DNA of 64,000 nt from NCBI RefSeq assembly GCF_000344685.1, contig NW_006920418.1:1047714-1111713 (forward strand). The letters are read 5' to 3'. Source of the stretch: Gloeophyllum trabeum ATCC 11539. Its lineage: Eukaryota; Basidiomycota; Agaricomycetes; Gloeophyllales; Gloeophyllaceae. A model generated the notes under the pieces. It saw nothing but the letters and a program-made list of their open reading frames with translations, had not been told where the DNA came from and did not search any database. Numbering within the stretch: the first letter of the stretch is position 1; each line of letters begins with the position of its first letter. Position numbers and translations under genes: made by a program. This document shows positions 11,099 to 22,772 of this stretch, one piece after another.

Positions 11099-12119
11099 TT
11101 CGTGGAAGTTACAGACGGCGTCTTGCATGCACGTACCTCCGCCGCAAGTATGCCGGCCTCGCGTTGTGTACATGGGGTTGTTTATTGGCGCACATTCAAT
11201 CTCCCAATGCAGGATGCGTTGGGTCGAACGTACTCATGATCAGGTTCTCGTAGGTAAAAGCGGATATGTTCAGCGCAATGGGCTAATCCTGTCGTCGAAT
11301 AAGACGCAGCGCAGACATTCTGACGCCGCGTGTGTGCTACATACATGAACCTACGTACGGTATGTCCCTCGATAACCTATCACCTCTTCATCGCCTGACA
11401 ATCTCGGCGTTCGAAGGCAAAATGTGACATCCTCGTTGCAGTCTCGGGGACATACGGCGTGTCGTATAAGTCCCATTGTGCCTTCTGGGCGCATAAGGCT
11501 CCTTCTGGCTTTCACCCAGTTCTGGATCCTTCAATTTACGACCTTTTACGATGACCGGCACCAGTGAAAGCCCTATGATCTCTAGCGGCTTTGATGTAGC
11601 CAATGATGAGTCTGTCATGTTCACTGTACGTCCATCTAATCCGTCCATTCTGGCTGTGGAGAGCGGTCATGAACGCATTCGAAACCACCAATATATGGAC
11701 CTCTGAGGGAGCTTGCAGACAGACACACGGATTGTATCGGACATCGAGTTCCGTTTATTGCTGGCATCCAATGGTCTTTGTGTCTAGCGGGGTCAGAATG
11801 GCGGTGTACAGGTACCGGAGCCGTTTCATGGAAGTCGTTTGAGGTGCACTGCGATTGCGTAGTGCAATGGAAGGCGGCGATCTCTTTATTTTTCATTGTG
11901 TGGCATGCGGAGTGTAGACTGAATATTATCCGTTTGCAGCCTGTCGACGTTCACCTTTGTATGAGCATCTCGGACTCTGGAAGTCTGCGTGATGGAAAGG
12001 GTGACAATGCATGCGTTCACGTGGATAATGAAGAACTCCCTCGACGAACGACCTCAGTAAACGACGACATAAATACACTCGCCCCGGCTGGACGACCTTT
12101 GTTTTATTCGTGCCCCATC
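11099..12119. other. Intergenic region, no supported gene
   Basis: No frame resembles a known protein. An open frame runs from 11778 into the following gene, but its first 114 codons look non-coding (Trp/Cys-rich, no low-complexity bias like the rest). A TATA-like acataaatac lies at about 12068. Confidence 0.45.
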
Positions 12120-13061
12120 ATGCCAACAGTGGCCTCGAAGACTCCCCGTCCGTTTTCCCAACGCCACTGTGGCATCTGCCTGTCCGTCCACACTCTTCCG
12201 GTTACATTTAAAACTGGAGATATGCACCCCCAGCGGTCCCTGCGAAGGAAGCGGCGCATGTCCTCTCTTCGTGTCAGGAGGTCGCAGATAGCCCTTCGAC
12301 AACGCCCGTCTCTGTTATTCACGGAGCAGTCTCCCGAAGCTCATGATCCTCCTGCTGCCCCCATCGATTGTCCTGTCGTTCGGCCTCTGTCAGATGTCGC
12401 CGGCGGTGGCACGAATAGCCAACCTAGCCTCACCGTAACCGTCAACCAAGTCAAGGCCACGCAACGACCGAGGTCAGAGCCTATACGTCCCACGGCTCCC
12501 ATCCGTGTAGAACCACCACGGGTCAAGCTGGGTCACCCAAGCAGACCTTACTATACCGCTATCAGGAAGGACTTCACTTCCCCTTCGCCAGTCGCTGCTT
12601 CACCTGCTTCCAATGGCAGTCCACCCCTAGACGAGGCTCCCTATACGCCACGCCAGGACGAGCAAGTTTCTTCGGCATCCGACGTGCATAGACCATCCTT
12701 GCGCCAGGCGTTGTCATACCCATATACCATACCGTCATCATACCCATCGTATTCATTCAATTCACCGACCGGGTTCTCGCTGAGCGGAGAGACTGAGCTG
12801 CGCATGGCGCTTTCAGTGTCGCGGAAGCGAGAAGGTCAATCGAGGCGCGGCTCCCTGTCTCTCACCCTAACTCGGACTCTTTCCGGGAAGTCCTCGAGGA
12901 AAGCGACGGCCGAGGCGAACGCGAGCGTAGAGAAGCAGGGTCGGAAGAGGGCGCAGACCATACCTGAAACTCCGGGAGAGTTCAAATTCGTTGACAGATC
13001 GAAGGGCGTCAAAGGCAGGATCCAGACGCTGGGTAATGGCATTCGCGAGCTTTTCAAGTAG
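12120..13061 (+). CDS. Hypothetical Pro/Ser/Arg-rich protein
   Basis: A single open frame of 313 codons from the ATG at 12120, about 50 bp after a TATA-like site. The frame stays open upstream to 11778, so a longer start is possible. The product is basic, low-complexity and probably disordered. It has a CGIC pair near the N-terminus (RHCGICLSVHTLPV), Pro/Ser-rich linkers, a Tyr/Ser/Pro stretch near residue 205, and a basic C-terminus (RSKGVKGRIQTLGNGIREL) that could form an amphipathic helix. I do not recognise a domain. Codon use is GC-rich like neighbouring genes, which supports real coding. Confidence 0.55.
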   Translation: MPTVASKTPRPFSQRHCGICLSVHTLPVTFKTGDMHPQRSLRRKRRMSSLRVRRSQIALRQRPSLLFTEQSPEAHDPPAAPIDCPVVRPLSDVAGGGTNSQPSLTVTVNQVKATQRPRSEPIRPTAPIRVEPPRVKLGHPSRPYYTAIRKDFTSPSPVAASPASNGSPPLDEAPYTPRQDEQVSSASDVHRPSLRQALSYPYTIPSSYPSYSFNSPTGFSLSGETELRMALSVSRKREGQSRRGSLSLTLTRTLSGKSSRKATAEANASVEKQGRKRAQTIPETPGEFKFVDRSKGVKGRIQTLGNGIRELFK

Positions 13062-13257
13062 GAGTACTGGGATACTTCGTACGCCATACATCCTTTCACG
13101 ACATTCATGACTACTATAGACTGCACTGTAACATTGATAGATTCTTTGTGGACAGTTATGAGATTATGTAGCTTGGTGTAGGACCCTCGCACGAGATCTA
13201 GTTCGAAATTCGAGTATAATGCAAGCCCCAGCTCTAAGAGCAAGTTCCCTGGCGCTC

Positions 13258-14676
13258 CTATGTCTGAATGAAGTCCACGACGAGTTTCTTAAATTCGTTG
13301 GGCCTATGATACGCAGAATGAATGCAGAAGTCAGTGAATCAGTAAATACAGCATGGGAACATGTAACACACTTTTCAGCGTGAACTGAACGAGGTCGAGC
13401 TCGATGAGGACCTTACACGCGGGGGATAACAGCTGAAATACGTACCCCAATGACCGGCATCAAGGCTCTCCAGCTTCATATTCGGGAAGAACTGTTCGGC
13501 GACAGGGATATTCTTGTTGTTGATATAGCTGCCCAGACGTTCCTTGCACTCGCCAATGTCCAAGAACAGACATGGAGAAATCTACGTACTGGCTCTTGGT
13601 ACCCTTGATGAAGAGTGTCTTGCCTGGCCACAGTCGCTCCCCCGGAGCATAGGGAAATGAACCGATCTCCGGTATGCAGCCCATCAAGATGTCGATCGGG
13701 ATACGGAATTTCAAAGGTGGGGTGTCGGATGCCAAGTTTGTCAACAAAAACGCTCGCACCATAGGATCCTATACGATCATTAGGACGATACCGGCGGAAG
13801 CTAGCAGACGCAACGACCTTTTCGATCTCTTTCAGGATATCCTGGGCCTCTTTCTTGTTTTGGAGCTGGCTCGACTCTATTCGATGCATTGCCTCGAGAT
13901 ACGCCTGGAATTCAGATGAAAGGCGAGCGCGCGAAGGTGCTATGTCGGCCACGATAAGCTTCGACAATAGGCCGGAAGGAAGAGACGGATGGAGAGCGAC
14001 AGCAGCAGCCACTTTTCCTCCCCTTCCGGATTGCTTGAGACAAAGGGAATAAATAACCAGGGAGAGACATACATGGAGTGTCCCAACAGCGAGATATTGG
14101 ATAGAGAATGTTTGTCGCAGAAATTTAGAACATCGTCCGCCATCGCGGAGTATGTCATGGGTTCGGCGTGAGGTGAAGACCCATGGTTCCTGAGATCCTG
14201 TGGGGACAGCGATACGTATAGTTTGGTGGATGTCGAGAAATCACTTACAAGAGCGTATACCGGTCTGTGTAACTCCTTCTCGAACGCCTTCGCTAATGAA
14301 ATCCAGTTCCGTTTCGACCCACTTCACCTCCAAGAATAAGCATGAACCATCAGGAGTAGCACGTGTGATATTCGACGTACAAGAGACCGTGAAGGATAAC
14401 TAAGGAGCCTGCCTTCTCCCTCGCAGAACCATAGGCGTCGTATGCAAGGTCGACCGGAACAGTGGTTTGGGCCGAGACGCTCAGGGACCCTTGATCGGTG
14501 CATGAATTAGGCGTCCAAATACCCAGGGAAGAACTACGCGTACTTCTCCAGGTGAGCCGCAGAGATGTGGCAACCCTGCCGCAAGCCGTCGACGTAGTGC
14601 AAGAAGAGAGTTGGGTGCGAATCATTGCTGGTAGCCGGAGTCTTGTGGGTGTGCATACTCGAGTGGGCCGTCGCAT
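13258..14676 (-). CDS. ABHD11-like mitochondrial alpha/beta hydrolase
   Basis: Eight exons (14381-14676, 14249-14321, 14073-14197, 13818-14022, 13590-13768, 13446-13528, 13372-13384, 13258-13303) close to 339 residues. The order LVILHGLFGSKRNW, ALDLRNHGSSPHAEPMTY, LLGHSMGGK (nucleophile Ser), VRAFLLTNL, FIKGTKS and VHAEKPNEFKKLVVDFI is that of the ABHD11/yeast Imo32 family. In mammals this protein protects lipoylated 2-oxoglutarate dehydrogenase in mitochondria. The Arg/Ser-rich N-terminus fits a mitochondrial presequence, but the exact start (14676 or the internal Met at about 14625) is uncertain. The catalytic His lies in a 13-nt exon. Confidence 0.88.
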
Positions 14677-14862
14677 GATGTCATTGCATGAATCTGTGCA
14701 TCAAGTGCCTCATATGTCCACAAGTCCATCAATGGTTGTCCAAAGGAACATTTGCAGATCCTGGTCATGGTTTTCTATTTTTTTTCTGGTTTTCTGTTGT
14801 CTTATAGACCTAAGTAATCATACATCTGCCCAATGACACAAGGAGAAAGAACTGGCATATCT

Positions 14863-17589
14863 TCAGAAGTGATAATCCTCAAAATCCTCCCTGGTCAGCC
14901 AAGCATCCTCTCCAAGCTCAGCTACCATCTGCCCCACCAAAGTTGTAGCACCTGCTCCCTCCATGAAAGCCCTGCTGGTGCAAATGAACATGCCTCTTCG
15001 GCAACGAGTAAGCATGACATTAGTCCTCCTCAAGTCCTGCAAGAATCCAATGTCACGTGTCCTGACCAAGGACAGAATGATATAATCATCTTCATTGCCT
15101 GTAAATGTAGTGTCACCTCTCAGCATCCAGACTGCATCTTGTGAAGTTTACCTTGGAAAGAATCAACATTGAAGCATTTATCCTTCCAAGTCAAGCCATG
15201 CTCCTTGAAATGTGTCTCCAGAACACTACGCTGTGCATCATATGGAGTAATCACACGATAATTGAGCTTCCTTTCTTCTAGATGTCTTGCTATAAATGCT
15301 GCAACTTGGCATTCCATGGGGTTCTAGAACATATGTTAGCAAATATCAGATCCTAGAGATCCTGGACTTACCATCCAGCTTGTATCCTTTGCCTTCTCCT
15401 CTGCTCTGTCTACATCAATGAAGAAACAGGTAGACTTGGTGACAGGATGTTCTGGATTTGATTGGAGTTTGCCCTCATAGACATGCTGAGATATAAAACT
15501 CCCCAATGAGGGTGGCATTCGGTCTGCAAGAGGCTGAGCCACAATTATACCAGGACTACTAAATAGGACCTACATTGTACTTTGAGAAACACAGGTTCCT
15601 GAGACAAATGAGAGAGCTCAAAGATACTCTTCAAATCTTCATTGGATTCCTGTCCATAGGGTGGCACTAAATCAAAGATGATTAAAGCCTGAACCAATGG
15701 AGAGATGATGTGCATACACTGCTTATTATCTCCAATGAAGCACATTTTCTGCAGAGAGGTACCAAAATTCTGGAGGACAGGGATGTAGCTGTTCACATCA
15801 ATCTGACTGGCTTCATCGATAACAAGGGTAGTAATTGGGATAAGATGGATGATTCCACGGTGCTGAAGCTGAGGGTTTGATAGCATATCCAGAGTACAAA
15901 GGACAACTTGACAGCCATTGAATCTCTGGTTGACTGAGTTTGGTGACATCCTAGGCAGCTCATCTGACCGGATGACATTAGCTGTGAGTCCTGCATAGAG
16001 ATGTTCATGCCTGTAAAGATCATTGATATAGCAAGAAGGTCAAAGATGATCCCCATAACTCACCAGTCATTATGAAATTCAGCTGATACCAACAGTCTCC
16101 AAGCTGTAAACCCAAGGCTGTATAACTTCTCTGCTATGTTCTTGACAGCAACATTTGACTTTGCAGCAAGCCATATACCTCTTAAACCTCCAGAAATGGC
16201 TGAAAGGACAAACTGCCCAATGACACTTGTTTTGCCAGTACCAGGAGGTCCTTGGATAATGGTAATCCTATGTTCCTCCAAGCTAGACAGCATCTGGGAA
16301 GCAGCTATGATCTGGGAGTTATTAAGAGGTCGAATAGGATTTAGAGATGGAGATGCATGAGCATTTGGATTCTCAGGCCAAACTGGTTGATGGCCTAGAT
16401 ATAGACATTTGAGCCAAGGGTTATCAAAAGGCTGGATCTTCTTCTGCAGGATATCCAAGATAGTGGAAGCTCGCAATGCTTCTGCCTGAGTTGGCTGACC
16501 GGGTCCAGTAGTCACCATAGACTGGATAGACTTCCCTTCAAGCACTAGATCTGAAGACAAGCTGATCTCGGCATTCCTCCCCCACACTCGAGCAGGCCTT
16601 GCTGCAAGAGCATAGGAACCCTCAGGTGTACTGATAAGCAGGTCCAGCTGCTGCTATTGACTCTTGAGAGACAGCTAGCTTTAGAAGATCATGAGACCCA
16701 CTTGATTACCACCAAACTTCTGAATCCTGCTTTGGAATCGGTCTTGACGGACTTGTAGTTTGCCTTGCTTAATCATTCTAGCACCCCTATACTCATGGAC
16801 AGTCCTTCCCGATTCTTCCTCAAGTTGAGTATCTCGCATTGCCATTGCAAGCCAAGTAAGAACCTATAGCTCAAAGTTAGGTGGAATCTGGTTTCCAAGA
16901 TGATCACTGGACCATACCTCAGAGGTGAAACTGCTAATATTGATCCTAGGTATCTCCCTAAATTTCTCCTCCATTTGAGGGTGAACAGGCAGAAACCATG
17001 ATAGCCAAGCACGTTGGACAATGTCTAGAGTTGACTTGGCATCACTGGTCATGTCAAGGAATGCTTGAATAATGTTCTCCCGATGAATATCAACTTCATC
17101 CCCCAAGCAATATTTGACAGTTGTGAGAGGAGATCGAGCACCTTTCATTGGGCAAACAGACTGGATGTCAACACCATTGTCCATGGAAATGCCGTGGTCC
17201 TTGTAGAGGCCAAGAGCGATCTGATCGATGTCAATCCCGAACACCGCCCAGCCGCCACTCGCGTTCCGGAGGACGCGTTTCTCGAGGATGCTCGTGGCAA
17301 CATCACCGTCCATCCCCGAGGAACGCCTCGCACTCCTTGACCCCGCAGATGAAAGCTGGATCAACATCGCTCTCTCGCCGACACACAGTGCGATAGAGCT
17401 CAACGCGCGAGAACGAGGAGCATATGCCGCGGATATCCCAATCGCTGCTACAGATTGTCCGAGCAATGCTTCGAAGGACTCGTCGTTCAGGTCGTTTTCG
17501 TGATAGCTCGCCACTTGAATCGGCGGATGATCGACGTCGAGGAGTGTCTGGTATATAACCTGAATCTTGCTGCGTTCGCGCTTCGACAT
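14863..17589 (-). CDS. Superfamily 1 (UPF1/SEN1-like) helicase
   Basis: Conserved helicase motifs occur in order on the minus strand: IIQGPPGTGKTSV (Walker A, near 16260), LVIDEASQ (Walker B, near 15810), FIGDNKQ, ITPYDAQR, FNVDSFQG and NVMLTRCRRGMFI (C-terminal motifs V and VI). The start at 17589 is chosen from the protein context; the frame is open to 17706. The N-terminal 200 residues resemble a domain found before helicases in many mushroom genomes and may be a decayed 3'-5' exonuclease fold (AIGISAAYAPRSR). Several short introns interrupt it. Base composition changes inside the gene, from GC-rich before about 17150 (5' end) to AT-rich after. Substrate is unknown; an RNA or DNA surveillance role is inferred only. 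Confidence 0.8.
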
Positions 17590-17938
17590 GATACAGGAAA
17601 TCCGAGAGTGATCGCTCTGCGAGACCAGGAGTATATTGAGTGCAACGTCGATATACCGCCGGAATTCGAGCTTACGCGTACGGTTGTGCGGGTGTGCAAG
17701 TGGCAATCACTGAAGTTCTGTTCTATATGTTTACTGTGGACGATGCACGCCGCTCGAGGTGGCAAGGCCCGAGCACGTTGCAACCTTATTGTAAGTGCGT
17801 CTCAATTATAGGTTTCAGGCAATGGCTACCGCGCGCGCCACTCCGAGTACACGGACCACAAGATACGTCGAGTTTCACAACGAGTGTATACATGACTAGC
17901 CACACGAGAGGCAGACTACCATAGAAGGCGCGGACGCC
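17590..17938. other. Short intergenic region between helicase and ECM11-like genes
   Basis: This 349-base stretch holds the helicase 5' region and the ECM11-like 3' end. No separate gene seen. Confidence 0.5.
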
Positions 17939-19641
17939 CTACCCGCCTAGAACAACACCAGAGCCAACCACATTCCCGCTCTGTCTAACGAGACTTTCGC
18001 GTACATCCTTCAGGACCTTTTCGCGACTGCCGAGGACTGCTTTATGTTCCTCGACCTTTGAATGCAATGACGTATACAGGGACGTTTTCGCCCTGCATAC
18101 ACCAACCCAGTCCATTAGCGTTCGCAAAAGCAGATTGCAGGATTGAGAGTTCTTCAGAACGCACCGCAGATGATCCTTGACCTGATGGGTAGGCCCAGTT
18201 AATATGATTGAACGCTGCATACGCAAAGGACGAACGCACGAAGTCCATAACCTCCCCGAATTTGCTCATCATTTCTGCAGCGGCGTGAGCGGCAACGTCG
18301 GGTGGTCGCAAATGCAGCACTCACCGTCCGCACCAGTCTGCCATTCTTCTAGAGTACACTCAGTCCAACGTCTCTTCGCAGCTTCGTAAGCCCCCAAGTA
18401 TTCGTCCACCGACGCATACGGTTCTAGACCGAACAGTCGGTGAACAATGCCCCCACCACATTCCATCGGTCGCGACGGGCCGCCTGAACCAGTCGAGTAT
18501 GCGTTACCACGGTTTGTTTGTAAGTCGTTAGCACGTTCATCCACATCAATGACCGTCGCTGCCGTCTGATATCCAGGGTGAGACAGGGGAGTGGGGCGAC
18601 GCGACCCTGTACTGCCACGACTCTGCGACGAGGCAGTATGAATTTACTTCGTACACATGGAGTAAACTGACTTACGGCGATATCCCGCTGTGCATCGCCA
18701 GCCGGACTCGCCCGCCACCGCTTGGCCTCCAGCTCTACGCCATAATCGTCGTCAGATACTTCGTGAGCACGTGATCGCTTCTGGACTCGGCGTAGAATGG
18801 GTTCCGTATGTTCATCGAGGGAGACGGGTCCACTTCGGTCCAAGGATTGATCCGCCCAGACTTCCGCGTTCTCATGTATCTTCTCCAGTGTTGGTATTCC
18901 GAAGGATTTCATTGGATGAAAATTAGTCGGAGGTACCGATAAATCCGGAGGACAGAACATCCCAAGAGGAGAGAAAGGACTGGGAGAATGAGCAGAACGC
19001 TCGAGACTAGAAGGTATGTTGTCACCAGTATCCAGTGCATTCGTCCCAGGGGCCGCGACCGGATGAGATGTATGCGCATTGCCAGAGCCAGATTGCCCGA
19101 CAGGAGAACGATCACTTATGCTGGTCATATTTCGAGTACCGGTAGCAAGCCTGGAAGAAGGAAAAGCGGGAGCCTTGAAGTTACTTAATGGGAAGGGCGA
19201 AGCAGGTCGACCAACGGCAGCACTAGAAGAGGCTATATGCGGAGTTCTCTGCGCCGTAGAATTGAGCACTGGGGAATGCGAATTTTCATCGTTGGCAGAG
19301 AATGACTTGCGTGAGTTCAAACCGGGAAGCGCGTGGTTAGCAAGATGGGGACTTCTATTCGATTTCTTTTGCATCAGACCGGATATATTGAGAGGTTTGT
19401 TCACAGAAGTTATCAGCGCGTTGACGTTGGAACCATCCGTAGTTGCGACCGTGGCTCGAATGCCATACTGTTCTGTGATGATGCTGGCCGTACCCTCCTG
19501 TTCTGAAGTAGGTCGCCCGCCGGAAGCGCTCTGAGGGCGCAGGGGAGCGGGCTTGGGTAGGCCAAGGGCGTCCTCTTGACCAGCGCTAGCAGCGGCACGG
19601 GAAGCTGGCCTCGAAGGCACAAAAGGCTGTCTAGCGCTCAT
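17939..19641 (-). CDS. ECM11-like meiotic protein
   Basis: Four exons (18676-19641, 18325-18622, 18232-18274, 17939-18092) close to 486 residues. The first 320 residues are Ser/Pro-rich and disordered. The C-terminal 130 residues, with VDEYLGAYEAAKRRWTECTL, EEWQTGADEMMSKFGEVMDF, SKVEEHKAVLGSREKVLK and VRQSGNVVG, match the Extracellular mutant protein 11 domain. In yeast, Ecm11 with Gmc2 builds the central element of the synaptonemal complex. The long disordered N-terminus (site of SUMOylation in yeast) fits. Assignment rests on the C-terminal domain alone. Confidence 0.72.
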
Positions 19642-20565
19642 TCAGCTCAGTAGACGAGTACGGTTCCAGTATCCGAGGAAAGAGGCCCGAAACGCGCGGC
19701 TTTGACGAGACCAGCCTGTAGCTACAGTCCAGAGTACGGGCCCGGGAATGGGATGCCCCTACAGGTTCAGTTGAAGCACAAGCAATCAAAGTTGTCGCCA
19801 AAAGATGGCTGTAAGTACTGACGGCGTCAGTTCAAGAAAAAGGTCAGCAAGACCGTGACTAGTGTCACCCAGTCGCAGTCGAACGTGACTCCCGACTTCG
19901 ATGTTGTCGCTGCGACCGCGTCTACGATCCTTCTACGCCCTTGATCTATCATTGGCGACAGCTACAGCACGTCAGCAAGGTCCTGAAATTCCGGGAAAGC
20001 ACATAGCTCGGACAGACGAATCAGGATTGGCAGGAGACGATATCGCGCGCACCACGGAACTGATTGATTGCAACAGATCGTACAGATGCTGGAATACAGA
20101 AGGATACAGATGAGGATTCCGGTTAGTGCACCACCCAGCCATGTAGACTAACAGTACGAAGAGCGGATACGCATACGTGCCAAGGACTGGTGAGCGTTAC
20201 GGGCCAGGGGCGTAATGAGCTGCGCGAGTAAGGACGGTGAACGCAAGGGGACAGAAGGAAAGGGAGAGAGGATGCACATAAAATACAGACTGATCGATCC
20301 TACTCGTGCAAGGGCCTTGGATTGATATGAATGAAGCACTCTCGATACAGAAGTGAGCACCCTAAGTTCCGACGATCACCAACCAAAGGGAATGAGGACT
20401 CGAGTCTTTATACAGTAGCAATGCTTGCGAGTAGTCGGAAGCTGATGTTGTGTCGCAGATGGTAACAATTAGGGGATACTATGGGCTCCTGAAATACCAC
20501 ACCGGTCAGTTCGCTGTGTGCATGTCGCTAGTATACGAGACAACTCACGTATATTCCTGTAATCT
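19642..20565. other. Intergenic region, forkhead 3' side and ECM11-like promoter
   Basis: About 0.9 kb with no supported gene on either strand. A TATA-like tttatacag lies near 20407. Confidence 0.45.
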
Positions 20566-22772
20566 TCAGCGATGAGCCGCTCTGGAGCTTCTCCGGACGT
20601 CTTCCTCGGAGTGACTACCCTGACTGCCGTTGTCGCCACTCGACCCTGGCGTGCCAACACGTCTGGCTCTGAGTAGACCACCTTCTCTGTAGTATTCCAC
20701 GCCAGGCTTCGGTGTCGGCTCTGGTATCACAACCTGGCGAGAAGCATTGCTCATGTCCCTGACTGGTCGACCGGAGGACGCAGCCACGGGTCCAAGTGCT
20801 ACCTGCTCCGATGCGGCCGCCATGAAAGCCCGAGGATAATTAGAGCTGGAGGAAGATGTGCGCGATGGCGGTTGACCTGAAGCTCCGAAGGACGGCTGGC
20901 CGAAAGCCGGCGCTTGTCCTGCGGGTGCTTGTCCGAAGGCAGGCTGCCCAAATCGCGGCGCGCCAGGCGGACCTTGGGTGACGCGAGACAGAGAGGTATG
21001 CTGGGGAGGCGATCGGGTGGACGAGGACCCAGAGCCCATGGTGTGACCTGCATTCATGCTCGTATTTGAACTCATGCTTGAGATCGACGGGGAACCTCCG
21101 CTGGAGAAGGAAGATGGGTTTGAACTTTGGGCGGAAGGTAGCCGCAGTGGCATAGGGGGAGGAGAGGGATATGGTGATGCAGGCCCAGCTCTCCTCGGCG
21201 ACACGGAACCCCTCATCCTCCCTTCACCGACCGAATGACCTGCCTCCGCATCTCTCAATCGGGGGTCTATGTTCATTTCATCCGAACGGTAGCTATGGGT
21301 AGAGGACGAGGAGGGTCCGGGGGCGCGTTGGGCGTATTGGTTACGGCTTGAGTGTGATTGCTGGGAGTGAGACATTTCAGTATCTTCACTCTCTTCGCCA
21401 CTGGAATCTTGCTCAGCGTCACCCGTGGATGACTGAGTCTTCTTCTTCCTGTTCCGCTTGCGTTCGCGCTTGTTGCCAGTGCCCTCGGAAAGATCAACGA
21501 TCCAGTATTTGCCTTTGCCTGGCTCGGTGATGGGACGAGGAACTTGTCTGAAGACCTTGTTCAGTGAGAGATTATGACGGATCGAGTTCTATTGTTTTAT
21601 TGTTTGAGATGACAGACACCATGAGCGATCTGCGATCTGTGATCGAGATCTACACGCACCTTCCACTGCATCTCGTTGCTCCTTTCTTTGAACCAATCAA
21701 ATCTCTCCTCTAACGCAGCGTAGATCTCCTGCAAGGTAAGCCTCTTGTTACGACTTCCATATATCGCCAACTGGACCAGGACGGGATACGGTTGCTTCGG
21801 TTTCTCGCCGGGCGGAGGGTCTGGGATCGCATGTAAGTTGAGAGGGACGTGGGGAGGTATGTTCAGCAGCTGCCGCAACATAGGTCCGGGGTCATCAATG
21901 TCACGACGACCAGACGCGGTGATGAGAGGGTGGTCGGTGGGAGGAGAATGGCCGGGTGGCGGACTCGGTCGTAGCTGAGGTGGAATAGACGTATGGGAGC
22001 CAGCATCGTTGGGGCGGTAGGCGTACTGGCGCAGGTAACCAGGGTCTTCGGGAGCGATGTGCGTTCGTGGCCGGTAATAGGAGCGACTGCCACCGGTGTC
22101 ATGGGAGGAAGAGTGGGAATGATACGCGTCCTCCGAGCCTGCGCGCTGCTGTTCTAGTGCAGCGCGTCGACTGGAGGAGTATTGGGCACGCGCGTATTCG
22201 TTGTGGCGAGGGTGGGATCGCTCGATCGGGGCATCATAGCCACCCTCGGGACTCGACGCGTCTCTGTCACTGTACGACCCACTGCCCAAGCTCCGCGACG
22301 ACCCTCTAGGACTGCCTTCTGCGCTGTCGTAGCTTCGCTGACGCGCGTTATCCGCGATAAAGCCCTCACTGCCACCAAAGAAGTTGTACGAGGTAAGTCC
22401 GGGAAAGAAGTTAGGTGTTGGTGCTACGTGCCCATGCCCGTGGCCAGGATACGCCGCGCCCTGCGCGTGTGCATGCCTGCGGGGGTCGAAGGGCGGGTCC
22501 TCCAACATTGGGGTGGCACCGCCCTGACTTTCCCACTGCTGCGACGCGTGGTGGCGCGATGAGGTTTGATGAACGTATCCCGGTCCCTGCGCCAGTCCTT
22601 GCGGCGAGTTGACCGATCCATTTCCGCCAGACGAGCTGGAATCGGAAGGAGTAGACGAGTGCGAGTAGGAGGGAATAGTAAAAGAGTCGTAGGGGTGTAA
22701 CGTAAGGGAATTGATCTGCGGAAGTTCCGCGCGCCAGTCAACGGGAGGGAAGTCGTTATTTCCAGGCTGCAT
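20566..22772 (-). CDS. Forkhead-box transcription factor
   Basis: Two exons (21660-22772 and 20566-21588) close to 711 residues. The forkhead DNA-binding domain spans the intron: [35 protein letters not shown] and MQWK in exon 1, then [19 protein letters not shown] and [11 protein letters not shown] at the start of exon 2. The recognition-helix NSIRHNLSL is intact. A lysine/arginine run ([11 protein letters not shown]) after the domain is a likely nuclear signal. Both flanks are long, Ser/Pro/Gln-rich and disordered. The start at 22772 ([10 protein letters not shown]) is preferred over an in-frame upstream Met at 22994 because the upstream part has no conserved look. Targets are unknown. Confidence 0.9.
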
